Shown here: positions 54,931-64,000 of the stretch, in pieces | Numbering within the stretch: the first letter of the stretch is position 1 | How the letters are laid out: each line of letters starts with the position of its first letter | Source of the DNA: Thiobacillus denitrificans | GTDB taxonomy: Bacteria > Pseudomonadota > Gammaproteobacteria > Burkholderiales > Thiobacillaceae | DNA length: 64,000 nucleotides | Direction: 5' to 3' | Assembly: GCA_020723405.1 (NCBI GenBank) | Contig: DYIY01000009.1 | Location: 46,427-110,426 of the forward strand | The notes under the pieces: model-generated | The model's database searches: none | Seen by the model: the letters and a program-made list of their open reading frames with translations, nothing else | What the model was told of the DNA's origin: nothing | Position numbers and translations under genes: made by a program

Positions 54931-55011
54931 TGCAGATAGACCTCGGATTGGCCGGAAATTCGCGGATTTATATCACACCGCAGCCGACCCGTCGGCATTC
55001 GCGATGGACAT

Positions 55012-55036
55012 AAAAAAAGCCGGGCGCACCCGGCTT
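55012..55036 (-). terminator. Rho-independent terminator of the cytochrome c gene
   Basis: On the minus strand a 7-bp stem (AGCCGGG, loop TGCG, CCCGGCT) is followed by a run of seven T. It separates the cytochrome gene from livK downstream. Confidence 0.9.
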
Positions 55037-55055
55037 TCCTGCCAATTGGCATGGC

Positions 55056-55361
55056 TTACATGGCCAGAACCCAGTCAGCCAGCTTCTTGGCATCCGCATC
55101 GGAAACCTGCGGGTGCGGGGGCATCGGCACGGCACCCCAGACGCCCTTGCCACCCTTCTTGATGACACCGACGATGTGCTCGGCAGCCTTGGCATCACCC
55201 TTGTACTTCTTGGCCACGTCCTTGAAGGAGGGACCCACGACCTTCTTGTCCACCTGGTGGCAGCTCATGCAGGCGCTTTTCTGGGCCAGGGCCTGGTCGG
55301 CAGAAGCGACACCGGCAGTCAGGGCCAGGGCGGCGGCGGCAGCGATAACGACAGCTTTCAT
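55056..55361 (-). CDS. Small class I cytochrome c (c551/c552 type)
   Basis: Periplasmic monohaem electron carrier. From ATG 55361 the precursor has 101 residues: a signal peptide (about 1-22, TAGVASA), the haem site CMSCH near residue 33, VVGPSFKDVAKKY after it, and the axial Met in VPMPPHPQVSD near the C terminus. The arrangement and length of about 80 mature residues fit the cytochrome c8/c551 group that donates to nitrite reductase or terminal oxidases. The leader has a palindrome overlapping the ribosome site. Confidence 0.93.
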   Translation of the reverse strand: MKAVVIAAAAALALTAGVASADQALAQKSACMSCHQVDKKVVGPSFKDVAKKYKGDAKAAEHIVGVIKKGGKGVWGAVPMPPHPQVSDADAKKLADWVLAM

Positions 55362-55370
55362 GTTGAATCT

Positions 55371-55388
55371 CCTTTTTTCGAAAAAAGG
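55371..55388 (-). promoter_or_regulatory. Palindrome overlapping the cytochrome c ribosome binding site
   Basis: CCTTTTTTCGAAAAAAGG is a perfect 18-base palindrome. On the minus strand it runs directly into the AAGGAG ribosome site, 10 bases before the start codon. A small GCAAC-GAAA-GTTGC hairpin lies just upstream. Folding in the mRNA could mask the ribosome site, or the palindrome could bind a protein. Confidence 0.6.
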
Positions 55389-55439
55389 CAACTTTCGTTG
55401 CGCGGCGAATCTTACTGGACACACTGATAACTGAGAATA

Positions 55440-55815
55440 GCCATGGGATCATGCATTTGGACTATTTCAGGCAGGCAATTAACGCTAGTGCAAATGGCGG
55501 CGTTGACAGCATTTACCTCGTCATTTCGGCGGCTGGTATGAACATCAGCGGGAACTGGTTGAACCTTGCTCCCTCATTGCCCCTCGCTCTGCCTATGGGC
55601 ATTGATGCTGCGGCGTCGGAATCGATCATCCGTCCGGTGAGCCCGCTAGGCACCCGCAAGGGGCAGGCCGGGGTGGAACAGCCCCGCGCTCGTCGCGTTA
55701 CGCCAACTCATTGCCAACATCGCGCCCGCATGCACCAGCGTGTGCCTGTCCAACGGACGTTTCCAGTTCGATCGGGGTGATCAGAACCCCCGCGGCTGTG
55801 GCCTGGCCCGGATTC
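55440..55815. other. Gene-poor stretch between two cytochrome genes
   Basis: About 370 bases with GC content visibly below the surroundings in the first half (55440-55620). The only open frames are short, with codon use unlike the neighbours, and none has a ribosome site. A frame from 55650 reads a few plausible residues (ALRQLIANIAPACTS) after a stop codon, which may be a decayed gene end. It must contain the promoter of the cytochrome at 55056. I see no repeat or RNA gene. Confidence 0.5.
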
Positions 55816-55818
55816 CTG

Positions 55819-56262
55819 CTAACGCGCCGGCCCGATCCGATAGGTGGCGTGGCAGGACACGCAGTTCTGCATGAGACGGCCCAGTTGCTTCAAGGCCAGG
55901 CCACCGTCCGCCATGCTTTCCGCATCCCGTGCCAGATCGTCGAAGGCTTCGTGGGTGGCATGGCCCAGCTTTTTGAATTCCAGGGGCAGTTTGGCGCGCA
56001 GTCCGGGGGGAACCTGATGGGCGGCAACCAGGCCGGATTCCCGGGCGGCTTCGGCCACCACGGGCATGTCCTGATGGGCGGCGGCAGTGACGATCTTCTG
56101 CACCGAGTTCAGGAACAGGCGCATTTCCAGGCGCAGGTGGGCTGCTTCTTCAGCACTGAGTGCCAGGGGCTGGCGGTGGTCGGGGTGGCTGCCGGGTCGG
56201 GGGCCGGCTCCCCAGGCCGGCAGGGTGGCGAGCAGAAGGAGAAGGGGGAACGACCGGATCAT
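55819..56262 (-). CDS. Cytochrome c'-like class II cytochrome
   Basis: Periplasmic protein of 147 residues with a signal peptide (about 1-19, LPAWGAG) and a single haem motif near the C terminus, NCVSCHATYRIGP, which is where class II cytochromes carry it (CxxCHxxYR). The remainder is helical, as expected of a four-helix bundle. It lies 10 bases after the bioA stop and is read in the same direction, so the two may be co-transcribed. A role in binding NO or in electron transfer is known for the family; here it is open. Confidence 0.82.
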   Translation of the reverse strand: MIRSFPLLLLLATLPAWGAGPRPGSHPDHRQPLALSAEEAAHLRLEMRLFLNSVQKIVTAAAHQDMPVVAEAARESGLVAAHQVPPGLRAKLPLEFKKLGHATHEAFDDLARDAESMADGGLALKQLGRLMQNCVSCHATYRIGPAR

Positions 56263-56272
56263 GGGCGGGCTT

Positions 56273-57613
56273 TCACAGGCTATCGAGTAATTGCAGGGTC
56301 ACGTCGGCCATGAGGCGCATTTCCTCTTCACCGACCACGTAAGGGGGCATGAAGTACACCGTATTGCCCATGGGGCGGAGGAACAATCCCTGCGCCAGGG
56401 CCCGCCGGTGGAATTCCCGGGCGAAGTGGGGTGGGGCGTGTTCCACGTCGAAGGCCCAGATCATGCCGGCCTGGCGGAAGTGCCGGACCCGTCGGTGGTC
56501 AGCCACCGGGGCCAGGCGTGCGGTGAAGCGGCCGGCCTTTTCCCGGTTGGCGGCCAGCACCTTGTCCTCCGCGAAGATATCCAGCACCGCCAGGGCGGCA
56601 CGGCAGGCCAGGGGGTTGCCGGTATAGGAATGGGAATGGAGAAAACCCCTGGCGACCCTGTCGTCATAGAAGGCCTGATGCACGGCGTCGGTGGTCAAGA
56701 CGCAGGACAGGGGCAGGTAGCCGCCGGTGATGCCCTTGGATAGACAAAGGAAGTCGGCGATGTCGCTGACCCGGGTGGGTCCGGCCGCGGCGGCGGGGGA
56801 GGGGGCTTGCTCACAGGCGAACAGGGTGCCGGTGCGGCCGAAACCCACGGCAATCTCGTCGGCGATGAGGTGAACCTCGTAGGCATCGCATAATTGCCGC
56901 AGGCGGGTGAGATAGACCGGGTGGTGCATGGCCATGCCTGCGGCCCCCTGGACCAGGGGTTCGACGATGAGGGCAGCGGTGCTGTCGGCGCACTCTGCCA
57001 GATAGGCCTCGGCCTGGTCGGCACAACGGCGGGCGTAGTCCTCGGCGGATTCCCCCGGCTCGGCCAGGCGCCAGTCCGGGCTGGGCCATTGATGGGTCTG
57101 GCGTAACAGGGGGGCGTAGGTGTCCTTGAACAGGGCCACGTCGGTGACCGACAGGGCTCCCAGAGTCTCGCCGTGGTAACCATTCCTGAGGCTCACGAAC
57201 TGGGTCTTGTAGGGTTTGTCCCGGTTGCGCCAGTAATGGAAGCTCATCTTCAGGGCGATTTCCACCGCCGAGGCGCCATCCGAGCCGTAAAAGGCGTGGG
57301 ACAGTCCGGTGAGGTCCGCCAGCCTTTCCGACAGCTCCACCACAGGAGCATGGGTGCAGCCGGCCAGGATGACGTGCTCGATGCGGCCTAGCTGATCGAT
57401 GATGGCCTGGTTGATGCGCGGATTGGCATGGCCGAACAGGTTCACCCACCAGGAGGAGATGGCGTCCAGGTAGCGGTTGCCGTCCTGGTCCAGGAGCCAG
57501 GGGCCCTCGCCCCGGGCGATGGGCAGGGGGGGCAGCCCTTCCAGATGCTTCATCTGGGTGCAGGGGTGCCAGACGGACGCCCGGGTACGGCGCTGCCAAT
57601 CAAGGTTGTTCAT
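56273..57613 (-). CDS. bioA: Adenosylmethionine--8-amino-7-oxononanoate aminotransferase BioA
   Basis: PLP enzyme of biotin synthesis that converts KAPA to DAPA using SAM as amino donor. The 446 residues contain VWHPCTQMKHLEG near the N terminus, SSWWVNLFGHANPRIN, the PLP-binding YGSDGASAVEIALK, DEIAVGFGRTGTLF, and the Schiff-base lysine in LCLSKGITGGYLPLS. No other biotin genes lie next to it. Confidence 0.97.
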   Translation of the reverse strand: MNNLDWQRRTRASVWHPCTQMKHLEGLPPLPIARGEGPWLLDQDGNRYLDAISSWWVNLFGHANPRINQAIIDQLGRIEHVILAGCTHAPVVELSERLADLTGLSHAFYGSDGASAVEIALKMSFHYWRNRDKPYKTQFVSLRNGYHGETLGALSVTDVALFKDTYAPLLRQTHQWPSPDWRLAEPGESAEDYARRCADQAEAYLAECADSTAALIVEPLVQGAAGMAMHHPVYLTRLRQLCDAYEVHLIADEIAVGFGRTGTLFACEQAPSPAAAAGPTRVSDIADFLCLSKGITGGYLPLSCVLTTDAVHQAFYDDRVARGFLHSHSYTGNPLACRAALAVLDIFAEDKVLAANREKAGRFTARLAPVADHRRVRHFRQAGMIWAFDVEHAPPHFAREFHRRALAQGLFLRPMGNTVYFMPPYVVGEEEMRLMADVTLQLLDSL

Positions 57614-57665
57614 GTCGCTGCGGACGCGGAAAGAGGGCGCGGCGGCTCGCTTCGCTCAACCCAGC

Positions 57666-58430
57666 CTACTGGAAGAAGCCCTTGGACAGGAGTTCCATGG
57701 TAAGCAGACGGTAGTCGTGGGCCCCGGGAGAGTCGGCGGAATAGGCGAAGATGTCCATGCCGTGGGCCGGACTTTCCGACAAGGCCGGATCGTCCTGGAT
57801 ACGGGTTTCGCAGAGGGCGTCGCCATAGCGGCTTTTCAGACTGGCCAGGGCCTCCCGGCACTGGGGCTTGGTTTCGTCGAAGCGGGTGAGCACCACCTTG
57901 CGGGGAATGCGCCGCTTCAGGGGGCCTTCCAGCACGTTGAGGGCCATGTCCAGGCGATTGAGGCCCTGGATGGAGAGGAAGTCGGCGGTCACCGGGATCA
58001 GCACCCGGTCAGCGGCGAACAAGGCGTTGAGGGACAACACCCCCAGAGCCGGGGCGCAGTCGATGAGAATGGGGGCGTCGTCCCAGGCCAGGGCGGATTC
58101 CAGGCCCCGGCGCAGGGTGCCGGCGACGCCCGGCGTGGAACCCAGCAAGGCATCGATCTTGGCCAGATCGGCGTGGCCGGGCAGCAGGCGCGGGCCGTTG
58201 CCCAGTTGCCGTATCAGCCGATCCAGGGGAACCTGTTCCCGGAAGAAGGCCGCCATGGTGGCGTTGCCGGGCAGGTGCTTCACACCGAAGGCCAGACTCA
58301 CGTGGGCCTGGGGGTCCAGGTCCATCACGATGGGCTTGCGTTCCAGCAGGCCCAGGGAGGCGGCCACGTTGAGGGTGGTGGTGGTCTTGCCCACACCGCC
58401 CTTCTGGTTGAATACCGCGATGACTGCCAT
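57666..58430 (-). CDS. Orphan ParA-family ATPase
   Basis: A 254-residue ParA/MinD-type ATPase with the deviant Walker A KGGVGKTTTTLN at residues 10-21, the DLDPQAHVSLAFG switch region, and LIDCAPALGVLSLNA (Walker B-like). No parB, parS-like repeats or chemotaxis-array positioning genes are adjacent; it lies between glmS and bioA. Cargo is therefore unknown: chromosomal loci, protein clusters or polymers are all possible for the family. Confidence 0.88.
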   Translation of the reverse strand: MAVIAVFNQKGGVGKTTTTLNVAASLGLLERKPIVMDLDPQAHVSLAFGVKHLPGNATMAAFFREQVPLDRLIRQLGNGPRLLPGHADLAKIDALLGSTPGVAGTLRRGLESALAWDDAPILIDCAPALGVLSLNALFAADRVLIPVTADFLSIQGLNRLDMALNVLEGPLKRRIPRKVVLTRFDETKPQCREALASLKSRYGDALCETRIQDDPALSESPAHGMDIFAYSADSPGAHDYRLLTMELLSKGFFQ

Positions 58431-58433
58431 GGG

Positions 58434-60260
58434 TTACTCCACGGTGACGGACTTGGCCAGGTTGCGGGGCTGGTCCACGTCGGTGCCTTTGAGCACCGCC
58501 ACGTGGTAGGCCAGGAGTTGCAGGGGAACGCTGTAGACGATGGGGGCGGTGCTGGGAAAGATGTCCGCCAGGGTCAGGTTCTGGAAGCGGTCCAGTTCGA
58601 TTTTCACGCTCTGGTCGCTGAACAGGAAAAGTTCCCCGCCCCGGGCCCGCACCTCCTGGAGGTTGGACAGCACCTTGTCCAGCAAGGGATCGTCGGGCAA
58701 GGCACAGACCACGGGCATGCTGGCATCCACCAGGGCCAGGGGCCCGTGCTTCAACTCACCGGCCGGATAGGCCTCGGCATGGATGTAGGAGATCTCCTTC
58801 AACTTCAGGGCCCCTTCCAGGGCGATGGGGAAGAAGGGACCCCGGCCCAGGTAGAGGGCATGGACCTTGTCCACGAAGGCCCCGGCCATGGCCTGGATGG
58901 CTTCAGACAGTTTGAGCACCACTTCCACCTGGCGGGGCAGGGCATGCAGTTCTTCCACCAGACGGCGTTCGGTTTCAGCCTCCATTCCCCGACGCCGGGC
59001 CAGGGCCAGGGTGATGAGACGCAGGGCGGTCAATTGGGTGGTGAATGCCTTGGTGGAGGCCACGCCGATCTCCGGCCCGGCCCGGGTCATGAGGGCCACG
59101 TCGGATTCCCGGGTGAGGGAGGACTCCGGCACGTTGCAGATGGCCAGGGTGCCGACATAACCCGCCTGTTTCGCATAGCGCAGGGCCGCCAGGGTGTCCG
59201 CCGTCTCGCCACTCTGGGAGATGGACAGGAACAGGGTGCCCTCGGGCACCACCACCTTGCGGTAGCGGTATTCACTGGCCACTTCCACGCTGCACGGAAT
59301 GCCGATCTCCTCCAGCCAGTAGCGGGCCACCAGTCCGGCGTGGTAACTGGTGCCGCAGGCAATGATGTGTACGCCCCGGGTCTTGTCGAACAGGGTCCGG
59401 GCCTCGTGGCCGAAGCTTTCCTCCAGAAGACGTCCCTTGTGGATGCGTCCCTCCAGGGTTTCGGCGATCACCGAGGGCTGCTCGAAGATCTCCTTGAGCA
59501 TGTAGTGGGCGTAGGGCCCCTTGTCGGCGGTTGAGGCGGAGATCTGGGAGACGCGTTCCTGGCGTTGTACCGGATGGCCCGCCCCATCGAAGATGCGGAT
59601 GCCATCCCGGCGGATTTCGGCAATGTCGCCCTCTTCCAGGAAAACGAACCTCTGGGTGACGGGCAACAGGGCGAATACGTCTGAGGCGATGAAGTTCTCC
59701 CCTTCCCCCAAGCCGATCACCAAGGGGCTGCCTGCCCGGGCCACGATGATGCGGTCCGGATCCCCCGGGGTGGCCACGGCCAGGCCGTAGGCGCCCACCA
59801 GATGGGCAATGGCCTGTTGTGTCGCCCGGAGCAGGTCGGGTTCACGTTCCAGCAGGTCGGCCAGCAAGTGAGCGATCACTTCGGTATCGGTTTCTGAAGC
59901 GAAGCGGTAGCCCTTGGCCTTCAACTCCTCGCGCAGTTCCCCATGGTTCTCGATGATGCCGTTATGCACCACCGCCACCTTTTCCCCACTCATATGGGGA
60001 TGGGCGTTGCGTTCGGCGGGAATGCCATGGGTGGCCCAGCGGGTATGGGCGATGCCCAGATCCCCTTCCATGGGGCTGCTTTCTACCATCCGCCGCAACA
60101 TCGCCACCTTACCCACGGACCGGATCCGGTCCATGCGCCCATCGGACAGCCGTACCGCCAAACCCGCCGAGTCGTAGCCCCGATATTCCAGGCGTTGCAG
60201 ACCCTCCAGCAGGATGGGGATGACATTGCGCCGGGCCACGGCGCCGACGATGCCACACAT
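58434..60260 (-). CDS. glmS: Glutamine--fructose-6-phosphate aminotransferase GlmS
   Basis: Cytoplasmic enzyme making glucosamine-6-phosphate for cell wall and lipid A. The 608 residues start at ATG 60260 (MCGIVGAVARRN), which leaves Cys at the N terminus as the glutaminase nucleophile. The N-terminal domain shows HTRWATHG; two SIS domains follow (CGTSYHAGLVARY and SISQSGETADTL). The C terminus ends RNLAKSVTVE, as is usual. It lies 3 bases before the parA start, in the same direction. Confidence 0.98.
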   Translation of the reverse strand: MCGIVGAVARRNVIPILLEGLQRLEYRGYDSAGLAVRLSDGRMDRIRSVGKVAMLRRMVESSPMEGDLGIAHTRWATHGIPAERNAHPHMSGEKVAVVHNGIIENHGELREELKAKGYRFASETDTEVIAHLLADLLEREPDLLRATQQAIAHLVGAYGLAVATPGDPDRIIVARAGSPLVIGLGEGENFIASDVFALLPVTQRFVFLEEGDIAEIRRDGIRIFDGAGHPVQRQERVSQISASTADKGPYAHYMLKEIFEQPSVIAETLEGRIHKGRLLEESFGHEARTLFDKTRGVHIIACGTSYHAGLVARYWLEEIGIPCSVEVASEYRYRKVVVPEGTLFLSISQSGETADTLAALRYAKQAGYVGTLAICNVPESSLTRESDVALMTRAGPEIGVASTKAFTTQLTALRLITLALARRRGMEAETERRLVEELHALPRQVEVVLKLSEAIQAMAGAFVDKVHALYLGRGPFFPIALEGALKLKEISYIHAEAYPAGELKHGPLALVDASMPVVCALPDDPLLDKVLSNLQEVRARGGELFLFSDQSVKIELDRFQNLTLADIFPSTAPIVYSVPLQLLAYHVAVLKGTDVDQPRNLAKSVTVE

Positions 60261-60278
60261 GTCAGTGCACTCCGGTCG

Positions 60279-60402
60279 GTGAGGGGAGAGGGGAAAGGGG
60301 TGACGGGTCAACCCCGAACCACCCCAAGCCAATAGGATCGATCATTGCAGACTTCCTCAACATCAAACGCCGCCCTTCTCGCTTCACCCCTCACTCCTTA
60401 CG
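60279..60402. repeat. Inverted pair of heptanucleotide arrays between glmS and glmU
   Basis: The left arm is GTGAGGG, GAGAGGG, GAAAGGG, GTGACGG (60279-60306). The right arm is CTTCACC, CCTCACT, CCTTACG (60382-60402). About 75 bases of core lie between. The right arm contains the glmU stop codon and encodes its last residues (RSEG). Unit sequences are shared with 18270-18391. Confidence 0.78.
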
Positions 60403-61769
60403 GATTTCTTCACAGGGCGCGCCCAGCCGGGAATGGTCATCTGCTTGGCGCGTGACAGGGTGAGCTGGCCGGGTGGGGCATCCTTGGTGAGGGTGGTACC
60501 GGCCCCCAGGGTGGCGCCTTCCCCCACGGTGACCGGGGCCACCAGTTGGGAGTCGGAACCGATGAAGGCGTTGTCGCCGATCACGGTCCGGTGCTTGTTG
60601 GCGCCGTCGTAATTGCAGGTGATGGTACCGGCGCCGATGTTCACCTTGCGGCCCACCGTGGCATCTCCCACGTAGGAGAGGTGATTGATCTTGGAATTGA
60701 AGCCCACCTGGGCGTTCTTCAACTCCACGAAGTTGCCCACGTGGGCCTCCTCTGCCAAGTCCGTTCCGGGGCGCAGGCGGGCGTAGGGTCCGATCTGGCC
60801 ACGGGCGCCGATGCGGGCCCCCTCCAGGTGGCAGAAGGGACGGATGTCGCTGCCTACACCCACCTCCATGTCTTTCAGCACGCAGTTGGCGCCCACTTTC
60901 ACGCCATCCGCCAGCACCACTCGACCTTCAAACACGCAGTTCACGTCGATGAGCACGTCGCGACCGCATACCAGTGTGCCGCGCACGTCCAACCGGGCCG
61001 GGTCCACCAGGGTCACGCCCTGGGTCATGAGCCCTTCTGCGATGCTGCCCTGGTGCAGACGTTCCAGTTCTGCCAGTTGCTGCCTGCTGTTCACCCCGAG
61101 GACTTCCCACTCCGCTCCCGGGTGGCAGGGAAGCACCCGCTCCCCCGCTTCGGCAGCCATGCCGATCACATCGGTGAGGTAGTACTCACCCTGGGCATTG
61201 TTGTTCGATAAGCGGGACAGCCAGCCAGCCAGCTTGCCGGCCGGCAGACAGAGGATGCCGGTGTTCACTTCGTCGATGGCCAGTTCCTCGGGGCTGGCAT
61301 CCTTGTGTTCCACGATGCGTAGCACCTGGCCCCGCGCGTCGCGCACGATGCGGCCATAGCCGGCCGGATTGGCCAGACGCACGGTGAGCAGGGCAATGGC
61401 TCCCTCCCGGGCGATGAGCACCAGTTGTTGCAGGGTCTCCGGACGGGTGAGGGGCACGTCACCGTAAAGAATCAGGCACAGGGCTTCCGGATCCAGGTGC
61501 GGCACCGCCTGCTGCACGGCATGGCCCGTACCCAACTGGGGCTCCTGGCGTGCCCATGCCAGGTCCTGGCGCTGGATGGTCTGGGGAAGGACTTCGCCGC
61601 CGTGGCCATAGACCACGCAGATGCGTTGCGGCGACAGGCTGTCGGCGGCGGTCAGCACGTGGCTGAGGAGGGGCTGGCCAGCCAGGGGATGGAGGACCTT
61701 GGGCAGGTCCGACTTCATGCGCGTCCCCTTGCCGGCGGCCAGGATGACGACGTTCAGCGGTGGGCTCAT
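60384..61769 (-). CDS. glmU: Bifunctional UDP-GlcNAc pyrophosphorylase/glucosamine-1-phosphate acetyltransferase GlmU
   Basis: Makes UDP-GlcNAc in two steps, upstream of the Mur and Lpx pathways. The 461 residues have the N-terminal pyrophosphorylase ([18 protein letters not shown]) and the C-terminal left-handed beta-helix acyltransferase with hexapeptide repeats and the catalytic region [16 protein letters not shown] ([17 protein letters not shown]). The last four residues come from a heptanucleotide array. It is followed by glmS in the same direction. Confidence 0.98.
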   Translation of the reverse strand: MSPPLNVVILAAGKGTRMKSDLPKVLHPLAGQPLLSHVLTAADSLSPQRICVVYGHGGEVLPQTIQRQDLAWARQEPQLGTGHAVQQAVPHLDPEALCLILYGDVPLTRPETLQQLVLIAREGAIALLTVRLANPAGYGRIVRDARGQVLRIVEHKDASPEELAIDEVNTGILCLPAGKLAGWLSRLSNNNAQGEYYLTDVIGMAAEAGERVLPCHPGAEWEVLGVNSRQQLAELERLHQGSIAEGLMTQGVTLVDPARLDVRGTLVCGRDVLIDVNCVFEGRVVLADGVKVGANCVLKDMEVGVGSDIRPFCHLEGARIGARGQIGPYARLRPGTDLAEEAHVGNFVELKNAQVGFNSKINHLSYVGDATVGRKVNIGAGTITCNYDGANKHRTVIGDNAFIGSDSQLVAPVTVGEGATLGAGTTLTKDAPPGQLTLSRAKQMTIPGWARPVKKSVRSEG

Positions 61770-61853
61770 GGGATCGGCGGGTTGTCGTTGGTGGAGGCCG
61801 TAAACGCGCGTAAGTATAAACAGCCGGCCGGTGGCTGTCCGGCTTGCACCAAC

Positions 61854-61879
61854 AAAAACGGCAGCCTTTCGGCTGCCGT
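61854..61879 (-). terminator. Rho-independent terminator of the ATP synthase operon
   Basis: On the minus strand a perfect 9-bp stem (ACGGCAGCC, loop GAAA, GGCTGCCGT) is followed by TTTTGTT. It lies about 25 bases past the atpC stop. Confidence 0.92.
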
Positions 61880-61902
61880 CTTCCTGGTGAGCGCGGGCTT
61901 GC

Positions 61903-62328
61903 TCAGTGCTTGACCTTGCGCAGCTTCTGGATGGCCGCCAACTGTGCCACAGCTTCAGCCAGTTCGGCCTGGGCCCGGGCGTAATCCATGGCGGAGGAGC
62001 GGTCCTTCATGGATTCCTCGGCCTGGCGTTTTGCCTCCAGGGCACGGGCTTCGTCCAGGTCAGCGCCGCGCAGGGCGGTGTCGGACAGGATGGTCACCAC
62101 GCCGGGCTGGACTTCCAGAATGCCACCGGAAACGTAGATCAGGACTTCCTCTGCCGCATCCGGCACCTTGATGCGGACAGAACCGGGCTTGATGCGGGAC
62201 AGCAGCGGGGTGTGGCGGGGATAGATCCCCACCTCGCCCATTTCGGCGGGGACAACCACGAACTCGGCCTGGCCGGAGTAGATGGCTTCTTCCGCGCTGA
62301 CGATATCGACATGAATGGTCATTGCCAT
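61903..62328 (-). CDS. atpC: ATP synthase epsilon subunit AtpC
   Basis: Rotor subunit of F1 that couples and inhibits the enzyme. The 141 residues have the N-terminal beta-sandwich ([37 protein letters not shown]) and C-terminal helical hairpin. It is the last gene of the atp operon. ATG 62328 is used; a second ATG two codons later is possible. Confidence 0.97.
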   Translation of the reverse strand: MAMTIHVDIVSAEEAIYSGQAEFVVVPAEMGEVGIYPRHTPLLSRIKPGSVRIKVPDAAEEVLIYVSGGILEVQPGVVTILSDTALRGADLDEARALEAKRQAEESMKDRSSAMDYARAQAELAEAVAQLAAIQKLRKVKH

Positions 62329-62345
62329 TATTCACTCCGGTGAAG

Positions 62346-63791
<1,446 letters not shown>

Positions 63792-63825
63792 CTAGTCTCT
63801 GATATCGAATTCGGTTGCGAGAGGC

Positions 63826-64000
63826 TCACACGGCGGCTGCACCGGCGACGATCTCGCTGATTTCCTGGGTGATGGCAGCCTGGCGGGTCTTGTTGTAGAC
63901 CAGCTTGAGCTCTTCGATCACGCTCTTGGCATTGTCCGAGGCGGCCTTCATGGCCACCATCCGGGCGGACTGCTCGCAGGCCATGTTCTCGGCCACCGCC
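63826..64000 (-). CDS. atpG: ATP synthase gamma subunit AtpG, C-terminal part only
   Basis: The last 57 residues of the central rotor shaft are visible, with the conserved [14 protein letters not shown] and [14 protein letters not shown] motifs ending in GAAAV. The 5' part lies beyond the right edge. It is upstream of atpD in the same operon. Confidence 0.95.
   Translation of the reverse strand, partial: AVAENMACEQSARMVAMKAASDNAKSVIEELKLVYNKTRQAAITQEISEIVAGAAAV

Noticed and set aside
55451..55780. Open frame of 109 codons in the gap between the cytochromes
   Set aside because: No ribosome site, codon use unlike neighbours, no recognisable motif.
60261..60383. glmS ribozyme or riboswitch ahead of glmS
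   Set aside because: The gap holds only the heptanucleotide element and short filler; no glmS ribozyme core is visible, and that ribozyme is typical of Gram-positive bacteria.

Overview
The window is high-GC chromosomal DNA (about two thirds G+C by eye) from a betaproteobacterium. The evidence is the complete mraZ-to-lpxC division cluster, a PilMNOPQ operon beside a class A PBP, the zapA-6S RNA-5-formyl-THF ligase order, glmU next to the ATP synthase genes, and a PrsK/PrsR plus PEP-CTERM system typical of Rhodocyclales and Nitrosomonadales relatives. A genus cannot be named from this sequence. The genes look like an ordinary core chromosome. I see no prophage, insertion sequence, CRISPR array, tRNA or rRNA.

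Layout. 1-4652 (minus): prsR (cut by the left edge), prsK and an exosortase-associated sugar transferase. 4724-7584 (minus): an unknown protein and the PBP1A gene mrcA. 7710-12760 (plus): pilM-pilQ, the type IV pilus alignment complex and secretin. 12819-31978 (minus, transcribed from the right): a complete dcw cluster mraZ-rsmH-ftsL-ftsI-murE-murF-mraY-murD-ftsW-murG-murC-murB-ddlB-ftsQ-ftsA-ftsZ-lpxC plus a small membrane protein, driven by a promoter with three MraZ boxes. 32274-32857: rnpB with an enlarged P12 region. 32982-40711 (minus): a chemotaxis operon (MCP-like protein, cheY, cheA, cheW, multidomain MCP) behind a near-perfect sigma-28 promoter. 40844-48570: grxD, moeA, a membrane protein, a PEP-CTERM protein, a sodium/solute symporter, hemE, a small coiled-coil gene, zapA, 6S RNA and 5-formyl-THF cyclo-ligase. 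48564-49991: two exported proteins sharing a DPN-Y-W motif, one built of about 12 tandem repeats. 50168-54930: the branched-chain amino acid ABC transporter livKHMGF. 55056-64000: two cytochromes, bioA, an orphan ParA, glmS, glmU and the end of the ATP synthase operon (atpG partial, atpD, atpC).

How the parts connect. The dcw cluster, mrcA and glmS/glmU together cover precursor synthesis (UDP-GlcNAc), Mur ligase steps, lipid II assembly, septal synthesis and FtsZ ring assembly; zapA and its small neighbour add Z-ring accessories. PrsK/PrsR at the left edge are the expected regulators of the PEP-CTERM gene at 43134-44015, which has a plausible sigma-54 promoter. The PilMNOPQ machine and the sigma-28-driven chemotaxis operon indicate a motile, surface-active cell.

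The most unusual feature is a dispersed family of short arrays with an exact 7-base period, at seven places. Most are inverted pairs placed directly after a stop codon (murC/murG, livH/livK, ddlB/murB, glmS/glmU, atpC/atpD). Others run into coding sequence and encode low-complexity peptides in MurG, MurF and DdlB. The expanded RNase P RNA, which carries its own roughly 50-base tandem repeats, and the DPN-repeat protein pair are the next most notable observations.
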